A stretch of DNA of 64,000 nt from DATLFA01 sp035525225. Its GTDB lineage: Bacteria > Actinomycetota > Acidimicrobiia > Acidimicrobiales > WLNW01. Under the pieces are notes generated by a model. That model saw only the letters and a list, made by a program, of their open reading frames with translations. It made no database searches and was not told where the DNA came from. Where the stretch lies: positions 124,001-188,000 of the forward strand of contig DATLFA010000054.1 in NCBI GenBank assembly GCA_035525225.1, in the 5' to 3' direction. Shown here one piece after another: positions 58,515-64,000 of this stretch; within the stretch, counting starts at the first letter, position 1, and each line of letters opens with the position of its first letter. The position numbers were made by a program, and so were the translations under genes.

Positions 58515-58839
58515 TGTGCAAACGACCGCTGACGATCGACACGACGTCGAAACGCACGGTGCGACACGACGGTTTGGTGGCGGCGAGGAACTCGCCGGCG
58601 AGCGTGCGCAGCCGTCGTTGCTTGCGCCAATCGACGGCCTCGGACGGCACCCCGTAACGCTCGTTGGCGCGGGTCTTGACCTCGCAAACCACCACGCAGC
58701 CATCACGCGCGAGTACGAGATCGATCTCACCGGCGTTGCCCCTCCAGTTCTGCGCGAGTACCTCGTAGCCCGCCTGTTCGTACACGCGGCGCGCCAGCGC
58801 TTCGCCATAGTCGCCGAGGTGTTTGTTCTCTCTGCCCAT
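58495..58839 (-). CDS. yraN: YraN/UPF0102 family nuclease-like protein
   Basis: The 114-residue protein has LGDYGEALARRVYEQAGYEVLAQNWR and the nuclease-like AGEIDLVLARDG, VVCEVKTRANERYG, with Asp, Glu and Lys of a PD-(D/E)XK core. The family is conserved, often beside comM and dprA, as here, and is linked to DNA processing without a firm role. It is the only minus-strand gene between ftsY and the right edge. ATG 58839 is used. Confidence 0.9.
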   Translation of the reverse strand: MGRENKHLGDYGEALARRVYEQAGYEVLAQNWRGNAGEIDLVLARDGCVVVCEVKTRANERYGVPSEAVDWRKQRRLRTLAGEFLAATKPSCRTVRFDVVSIVSGRLHIIEAAF

Positions 58840-59021
58840 GTTCGAAACCGTAACGACGACCACTGACAGGCTTGCCGCAGCTCTTGACCGCGATGCGAAA
58901 ACGAGACTGTCACAGCCCTTCGTTAGGGTCGGAACACGCCTCAGAGCGGGCATGACGTGTGGCAGTTGCTGTCCACCCACCAATGCGCTCCCACGATTCT
59001 TCTAGAACGAAAGGGCCTCTT

Positions 59022-60545
59022 GTGCTCGCCTTCGTTTCATCGGCGTCGTTGCTCGGCGTCGAAGGTCACCGCGTAACTGTCGAAGTGCATGCGTCCAGTG
59101 GATTGCCGTCCTACACCATCGTCGGGCTTCCCGATGCCTCTTGCCGCGAGTCGCGTGACCGGGTGCGGGCCGCGCTGCTTTCCAGCGATCAGCAATGGCC
59201 GCAGTGCCGGCTCACGGTCAACCTGGCCCCGACCGGCCTGCCCAAAGCGGGTGCCGGGCTCGATCTTGCGATCGCCATCGGCATCCTCGCCGCGACCGAC
59301 AAGCTGCCGTCCGAGCGCCTCACCGATCACGCCTTCATCGGCGAACTGGGTCTCGACGGTTCGATTCGCGCCGTGGCCGGAGCGCTTCCCCTCGTCGGCG
59401 CGCTCGACCGCGCGACGGTCATCGTGCCGATGCTCTGCATCGACGAGGCGCGCGTCGTCGGCCGCGGTCAGGTGATCGGGGCGCGGACCCTGCATGACGT
59501 GATCGAGGCGCTGACCGACGTGGCACCGTGGCCGTTGCAGCCGGCGTCGGTGCCGGCCGCCGCGACCCACCCACTGCCCGACTTGAGAGAGGTGCGGGGC
59601 CAGCCGCTCGCCCGCAAGGCGCTCGAGGTCGCGGCTGCCGGCGGGCACCACCTGTTGATGGTGGGGCCGCCGGGGGCGGGCAAGACGATGCTGGCCCGTC
59701 GCCTGCCCGGTCTGTTGCCGGTGCTCGACGCCGATCAATCGATCGAGGTGTCGTGCATCCACTCTGCTGCGGGTTTGCCGCTACCCGACCGTGGTCTCGT
59801 GAGCAGCCCACCGTTTCGCGCGCCGCATCACAGCGCGTCGACCGTCTCGCTGGTGGGCGGCGGCACGTTGTCGTTGCGCCCGGGAGAGATCTCGATCGCG
59901 CATTGTGGTGTGTTGTTCCTCGACGAGCTGGGCGAGTTCTCCGCGGTCGCGCTCGACTCGTTGCGACAACCGCTCGAAGATGGCGTCATCCGGCTCAGCC
60001 GAGCGCACGGATCGGCCGTGTTGCCGTCGCGGTTCGTGCTCGTCGCGGCGATGAATCCGTGCCCGTGCGGCGCGACCGGTGGTCCGGGGCTCTGTCGGTG
60101 CGGTTCGGCCGCCCGGGCGCGCTATCACCGTCGGGTGTCGGGCCCGTTGCTCGATCGGTTCGATCTTCGCGTCGACGTCCAGCGGCCCGACGCCGATCAG
60201 TTGCTGCACGGAGGGCACGGTGAGTGCAGCGAAGTCGTGCGCGATCGTGTGCTGCACGCACGCGGGAGAGCCGCCGAACGAGGCATTCGGGCCAACGTCG
60301 AGCTCGATTCGGTTGCACTCGACGAGTACGCGTCGTTGGCGCCGGACGCGGTCGAACAGCTCGAGTTCGCGTTGCGTGCCGGCAAGCTGAGCGCGCGCGG
60401 CTACCAGCGAGTGCGAGCGGTATCGCTCACGATCGCCGATCTCGCCGGCGCACCACGCGTCGAGCGCGCGCACCTCGCCGAGGCGCTGCAGTTGCGATCG
60501 CCACTTCTCGAAACCGTGTTCGCGGAGGTGGGCAATGGCTACTGA
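59022..60545 (+). CDS. comM: ComM/YifB-type AAA+ (Mg-chelatase-like) ATPase
   Basis: The 507-residue protein starts with the Lon-like S5-fold domain (VEVHASSGLPSYTIVGLPD). The ATPase follows with Walker A GPPGAGKTMLARRLPGLLP near 213 and Walker B VLFLDELGEF. A cysteine cluster reads NPCPCGATGGPGLCRCG, and a C-terminal helical domain closes the protein. ComM is a hexameric helicase aiding branch migration during natural transformation. GTG 59022 is used. A TAGGGT box lies at 58924. The end overlaps dprA. Confidence 0.92.
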   Translation: MLAFVSSASLLGVEGHRVTVEVHASSGLPSYTIVGLPDASCRESRDRVRAALLSSDQQWPQCRLTVNLAPTGLPKAGAGLDLAIAIGILAATDKLPSERLTDHAFIGELGLDGSIRAVAGALPLVGALDRATVIVPMLCIDEARVVGRGQVIGARTLHDVIEALTDVAPWPLQPASVPAAATHPLPDLREVRGQPLARKALEVAAAGGHHLLMVGPPGAGKTMLARRLPGLLPVLDADQSIEVSCIHSAAGLPLPDRGLVSSPPFRAPHHSASTVSLVGGGTLSLRPGEISIAHCGVLFLDELGEFSAVALDSLRQPLEDGVIRLSRAHGSAVLPSRFVLVAAMNPCPCGATGGPGLCRCGSAARARYHRRVSGPLLDRFDLRVDVQRPDADQLLHGGHGECSEVVRDRVLHARGRAAERGIRANVELDSVALDEYASLAPDAVEQLEFALRAGKLSARGYQRVRAVSLTIADLAGAPRVERAHLAEALQLRSPLLETVFAEVGNGY

Positions 60546-61743
60546 CGATGGAACGATCAGCGCAGAGGCGATACCACCTGAGGCCTACGCCGCCGCACTG
60601 GCCTCGATGCCCGATGCCCATCCTTCGACGCTGGCGTCGTTGTTGTGCGGCATCGACGCGGTCACGTTGTGGCAGGGCCTGGTCGACGGCGACCGCCACG
60701 TCGTCGCGCACGCTCGGGCCGCGCTGCAGGGCAACCGTGTCGATGACTTCCTCGACGAACAACGGCCGCAGATCAGCGAACGCGTCGAGGTCGTCGTCAA
60801 GCGATGGCAAAGCGTGCTGCGAGCTGATCCGCCCGCCGCCATCTGGCAGCGCTATTGCGACGCCGCGGTCGGGGTCGCGACGCGCGACTCCGCGTCGTAC
60901 CCGGCGGCGTTGGTCGATGATCTTGCCGCGCCGGCGGTGCTGTTCCATCGGGGCACGATCGACGTGGTCGCCGGCCCGCGCGTCGGCATCGTCGGCACCC
61001 GCACATGCACCCGATACGGGCGCGATGTCGCGTACGACTTGGGCGAGCGCCTCTCCAAAGCGGGCGTCGCGATCGTGTCGGGGTTGGCCGCGGGTATCGA
61101 CGCCGCCGCGCATGCCGGCGCGTTGCACGGGTCCGGTCCGCCGATCGCGGTAGTCGGTAGCGGTCTCGACGTCGTCTATCCGCGTGTCAATCGGAAACTG
61201 TGGGCCGAGATCGAAACGCGCGGTGTCGTGCTCAGCGAGTCGCCGCTCGGCACGCCGGCGCACGGTTGGCGATTCCCTGCCCGCAATCGCATCATCGCGG
61301 CGTTGTCCGACGTGTTGATCGTGGTCGAGTCGCACGCGAGCGGGGGCTCGCTCATCACCGCCCGACATCAAGCCAAACGGCAAAAGCCGACGCTGGTGGT
61401 GCCCGGTCCGATCCTGTCGCCGGCGTCCAAGGGGTCCAACGCCTTGCTGCGCGACGGCTGCACTCCGCTCACCGACCTCGACGACGTGTTGATCGCTCTC
61501 GGCCTGTCGGGCGCACCGCGGCGCTCTGCACGCGAAGCCCGGCGCGCACCCGACGAGCGGGGACGCGAAGTGCTCGATGTCCTCGGTTGGCAGCCGGCCA
61601 CGTTCGATCAGTTGGCCCATCGCAGCGAGATCCCTCTCGGTGAACTCGCGGTTGCGCTCGACGATCTCGTGCGGGCGCGGTGGCTCGAACAGCGCGGTTC
61701 GTGGTTCGAGCGCGTCAGCCGGGACCGCGTCACCGCGCCGTGA
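60535..61743 (+). CDS. dprA: DNA processing protein DprA
   Basis: The 402-residue protein has the Rossmann-like DprA core: VGIVGTRTCTRYGRDVA near 148, VSGLAAGIDAAAHAGAL near 178, ESPLGTPAHGWRFPARNRIIAALSD and GGSLITA. It adds a C-terminal winged helix (VLGWQPATFDQLAHRS). It loads RecA on incoming single strands in transformation and is widespread outside competent species too. The ATG overlaps comM by 11 bases, making a comM-dprA pair. Confidence 0.94.
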   Translation: MATDDGTISAEAIPPEAYAAALASMPDAHPSTLASLLCGIDAVTLWQGLVDGDRHVVAHARAALQGNRVDDFLDEQRPQISERVEVVVKRWQSVLRADPPAAIWQRYCDAAVGVATRDSASYPAALVDDLAAPAVLFHRGTIDVVAGPRVGIVGTRTCTRYGRDVAYDLGERLSKAGVAIVSGLAAGIDAAAHAGALHGSGPPIAVVGSGLDVVYPRVNRKLWAEIETRGVVLSESPLGTPAHGWRFPARNRIIAALSDVLIVVESHASGGSLITARHQAKRQKPTLVVPGPILSPASKGSNALLRDGCTPLTDLDDVLIALGLSGAPRRSAREARRAPDERGREVLDVLGWQPATFDQLAHRSEIPLGELAVALDDLVRARWLEQRGSWFERVSRDRVTAP

Positions 61744-61803
61744 CGATCGATGCGCCAGGGCCCATGGCGACGCACGGTGCGCGGGGGATTGCGATCGACC
61801 ACG

Positions 61804-61809
61804 TATCGT
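61804..61809 (+). promoter_or_regulatory. Candidate -10 box (TATCGT), leaderless xerC start
   Basis: TATCGT ends nine bases before ATG 61819, and no ribosome binding site lies between. Confidence 0.35.
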
Positions 61810-61818
61810 GGCAATCGC

Positions 61819-62724
61819 ATGTCCCCGCCGCCTTCCCCCGCCGCGTCCGCGTGGTCGGTCGATTCGTTCGTCGCCTCGTTGACCTCCCTGGCCTCCTCGT
61901 CGACCGATCTGTACCGACGCGATCTGGTGGCCTTCGTCGAGTGGTCCATCGAGGCCGGAGTGTCGAGGCCCGAGGACATCGATCGCCGGCTGCTGCGGCG
62001 CTATCTCGTCCGCCTCGACGCCGACCGATTCGCGAGGCGCACGATTGCCCGCAAAGCGTCGGTCCTGCGCCGATATTTCGACTGGTTGCGCCGCGCCGGG
62101 CGCATCGAGCGAGACCCGACCCGGGGGCTCTCCGCTCCCCGGGGCGAGGCCCGCCTGCCCCGCATCTTGTCCTCCGATGAGCTCGACATCTTGTTGTCGG
62201 GCCAGTCGGCCCGAAGCGTTGGCGACGACGAGGTCCGCCAAGCCCGCGACACGGCCGTGATCGAGCTGCTCTACGGCAGCGGCCTGCGCGTGAGCGAGCT
62301 CTGCGGGCTCACCGCTGGGTCGATCGACCTGAATCGCCGACGGGTCACCGTGGTGGGCAAAGGCGACAAAGAACGGGTGGTCCCCCTGTCCGAGCCCGCG
62401 ACCGAGGCGCTGGCCGCCTGGTTGGCGGTGCGGGCGATGGTCGCCACCAGGGACGACGCGGCGCAATCACTGTTTCCGAACCAGCGGGGCGGGCCGTTGA
62501 CACCTCGTGATGTCCGCCGGATACTGGACCATCGTTCAGTGGCTCCGACGCATCCTCATGCACTACGACACACCTTCGCGACTCATCTTTTGGATGGAGG
62601 TGCCGATCTTCGTGCTGTGCAAGAGCTTCTGGGTCACGCGGATTTGAGTACGACGCAGGTCTATACCCACGTGAGCCGCGAGCGTTTACAGCGGGTGCAT
62701 CGTGATTCCCATCCGAGGGCTTAG
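61819..62724 (+). CDS. xerC: Tyrosine recombinase XerC/XerD
   Basis: The 301-residue recombinase has a SAM-like N-terminal domain (residues 10-100). The catalytic domain has Arg in GSGLRVSEL, Lys in VGKGDKERVVPL, His-x-x-Arg in HPHALRHTFATHL, His in LLGHADLSTTQ and the nucleophile Tyr in VYTHV. It resolves chromosome dimers at dif. XerC and XerD are not separable by reading; the place after dprA fits XerC of actinobacteria. It is unrelated to the integrase relic near tRNA-Leu. Confidence 0.93.
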   Translation: MSPPPSPAASAWSVDSFVASLTSLASSSTDLYRRDLVAFVEWSIEAGVSRPEDIDRRLLRRYLVRLDADRFARRTIARKASVLRRYFDWLRRAGRIERDPTRGLSAPRGEARLPRILSSDELDILLSGQSARSVGDDEVRQARDTAVIELLYGSGLRVSELCGLTAGSIDLNRRRVTVVGKGDKERVVPLSEPATEALAAWLAVRAMVATRDDAAQSLFPNQRGGPLTPRDVRRILDHRSVAPTHPHALRHTFATHLLDGGADLRAVQELLGHADLSTTQVYTHVSRERLQRVHRDSHPRA

Positions 62725-62761
62725 GCGAGCGGGCAGTACGAACCGGGGCCTGGACTAGAAC

Positions 62762-63538
62762 GTGGACGCCGATCTCGACGCACTATGGGAAGAGTACAAG
62801 CGCTTGCAGGATCAAAGCCTGCGAGACCAACTCATCCTGCATTACTCACCGTTGGTGAAGTACGTCGCGGGCCGCGTCGCGATCGGACTTCCGCAGAACG
62901 TCGAGCAAGCCGACCTCGTCAGCTACGGCATCTTCGGGCTCATCGACGCGGTGGAGAAATTCGATCCTCGCCGCGGTTACAAGTTCGAGACGTACGCGAT
63001 CGCCCGCATCAAAGGGGCGATCCTCGACGAACTGCGTTCGATCGACTGGGTCCCCCGTTCGGTCCGCGCGAAAGCGCGGCAACTGGAGAAGTCCTACGCC
63101 AAGCTCGAGGGTTCGCTTCGACGCGCGCCGACCGACGAAGAGTTGGCGAACGAACTCGGCATCACCGAAGACCAACTCCAGAATCTGTTGTCGCAGCTGT
63201 CGTTCGTAGGTCTCGTCGCACTCGACGAACTGCTCGTCGGCGGCAAAGCCGACCGTGGCGAAACACTGACCCTCGGTGACACCATCGCCGACACCGGCGA
63301 TGGTCCGGTCGGTGCGTACGAAGTCGAGGAGATGCGTCAGATCCTCGCGCGTTCGATCAACCGCATGCCCGAACGCGAGAAGATCGTGCTCACCTTGTAC
63401 TACTACGAAGGTCTCACGCTCGCCGAGATCGGTCAGGTGCTCGGCGTGACCGAGAGCCGCGTGTGTCAAATCCACACGAAGGCGGTGCTGCAACTGCGAT
63501 CGCGCATCAGCGCCGCCGTTCGCGAAACCGCGGTCTGA
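62762..63538 (+). CDS. whiG: Sigma-28 family sigma factor (WhiG/FliA-type)
   Basis: The 258-residue factor has region 2 (HYSPLVKYVAGRVAIGLPQNVEQADLV, FDPRRGYKFETYAIARIKGAI), region 3 (PRSVRAKARQLEKSY, RAPTDEELANELGI) and region 4 (MPEREKIVLTLYYYEGLTLAEIGQVLGVTESRVCQIHTKA). It matches WhiG/FliA. In Streptomyces WhiG triggers sporulation; elsewhere such factors drive flagellar genes. No flagellar or spore genes are here, so the regulon is open. GTG 62762 starts it. Confidence 0.9.
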   Translation: MDADLDALWEEYKRLQDQSLRDQLILHYSPLVKYVAGRVAIGLPQNVEQADLVSYGIFGLIDAVEKFDPRRGYKFETYAIARIKGAILDELRSIDWVPRSVRAKARQLEKSYAKLEGSLRRAPTDEELANELGITEDQLQNLLSQLSFVGLVALDELLVGGKADRGETLTLGDTIADTGDGPVGAYEVEEMRQILARSINRMPEREKIVLTLYYYEGLTLAEIGQVLGVTESRVCQIHTKAVLQLRSRISAAVRETAV

Positions 63539-63608
63539 TCTTCACACCATCGCTGTAGGGTTCCGCTCACTTTCCCTCGACGCTGCCAGAGCTGTTGAGA
63601 GAGTTATC

Positions 63609-64000
63609 ATGTCCATCCGTTCCAAGAACCGTCGCGCGGTCGTCGCAGCCGTGCTCACGATCACGTTGTGTGCCGCGACATCGCCCGCCGCGGCGCAGCC
63701 ACCCCGGTTCGTGCCTCCCGTCGACGCACCGATCAGCGATTCGTACCGACCACCGGCGACGTCCTATGGCCCGGGCAACCGGGGCATCGAGTATGCGACC
63801 CGGCCCGGTACCGCGGTGGGGGCTTCAGCCGCCGGGTTCGTCGCCTTTGCGGGGATCATCGCCTACGAGCGCTATGTGAGCATCGATCACGAGGGCGGCG
63901 TCCGTACGACGTATTCGTACCTCGAGACCATCGAGGTCGTGGCGGGCCAGCGGGTCGCCCGAGGGGACGTCGTCGGCGAGGCGGGCGACCTGCTGCACTT
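63609..64000 (+). CDS. M23 family peptidase, 3' end outside window
   Basis: The first 130 codons encode a signal peptide (basic start, VVAAVLTITLCAATSPAAAQ) and the beginning of an M23/LytM domain. Visible parts are FVPPVDAPISDSYRPP, RGIEYATRPGTAV, GGVRTTYSYLE and VARGDVVGEAG. The usual first zinc ligand His seems replaced (GIEYA where GIDxA is typical), while part of the domain lies beyond the edge. Genes of this kind often sit between the sigma factor and rpsB in actinobacteria. It probably cleaves or binds peptidoglycan. A TAGGGT box at 63556 may start transcription. Confidence 0.85.
   Translation, partial: MSIRSKNRRAVVAAVLTITLCAATSPAAAQPPRFVPPVDAPISDSYRPPATSYGPGNRGIEYATRPGTAVGASAAGFVAFAGIIAYERYVSIDHEGGVRTTYSYLETIEVVAGQRVARGDVVGEAGDLLH

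Noticed and set aside
60427..62466. A 679-residue open frame opposite dprA and xerC
   Set aside because: Same reason: no recognisable motifs, and it covers three conserved genes and their gaps.
61819..62724. xerC as the missing catalytic part of the integrase relic
   Set aside because: It is a full-length core recombinase 56 kb away with its own N-terminal domain, in the conserved dprA-xerC-sigma order.

Overview
This 64 kb window is chromosomal DNA from a high-GC bacterium, most probably an actinomycete relative of the Acidimicrobiia type. The support is the very high GC codon usage, a conserved block (smc, ftsY, ffh, rpsP, khpA, rimM, trmD, rplS, comM/dprA, xerC, whiG-like sigma, M23 peptidase) in an actinobacterial arrangement, secreted proteins with Thr/Pro/Ala-rich linkers, and frequent GTG/TTG starts, many of them apparently leaderless. 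The genus cannot be fixed from sequence reading alone. No prophage, CRISPR array, rRNA operon or intact transposase is visible.

Left part (1-7.6 kb): a partial PD-(D/E)XK nuclease diverges from an MFS exporter, followed by a D-aminoacylase-type amidohydrolase and a secreted protein with a C-terminal LARTG sorting-like signal. tRNA-Leu(TAA) comes next. Just downstream of it lies the decayed N-terminus of a phage-type integrase, a trace of an old integration, and then a CNNM/CorC-type transporter-like protein.

Accessory metabolic part (7.6-37.3 kb): many short operons on both strands with the look of lipid or steroid-like compound catabolism. They encode five SDR proteins, a KstD/fumarate-reductase-type flavoprotein, two acyl-CoA ligases (one FadD3-like), an acyl-CoA carboxylase carboxyltransferase, an alpha/beta hydrolase, an orphan molybdopterin oxidoreductase subunit, a phosphotransferase and two dimeric-barrel-like proteins. 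Interspersed are a lysine-less RfbH-like PLP enzyme, an AAA ATPase, a hibernation factor, a CsoR regulator with its operator, pcm, and a transsulfuration pair in which cbs carries an internal deletion. DUF1800/DUF1501 secreted-type genes close the section.

Core part (37.3-64 kb): rsmD-coaD-divIVA-like-yceD-rpmF-plsX-acpP-rnc-mutM-like-smc is one long plus-strand run for translation, phospholipid synthesis and chromosome maintenance. It ends at a perfect 22-bp inverted repeat, opposite a MoxR-DUF58-VWA operon. Next come a two-component system, an HtrA-type protease, the SRP pair ftsY/ffh, the rpsP-rimM-trmD-rplS group, and yraN, comM, dprA, xerC, a sigma-28 family factor and the start of an M23 peptidase.

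I see no complete new multi-gene system. The most unusual items are single proteins that have lost family catalytic residues: an SDR without N/Y/K, an RfbH-like enzyme with His for Lys and no Fe-S cysteines, and an Fpg/MutM homologue without the N-terminal Pro, Lys and zinc finger. Also notable are the deleted cbs, the tRNA-linked integrase relic, repeats beside smc and rplS, two cruciform-capable palindromes between convergent genes, and a recurrent TANNNT box 6-9 bases before start codons.
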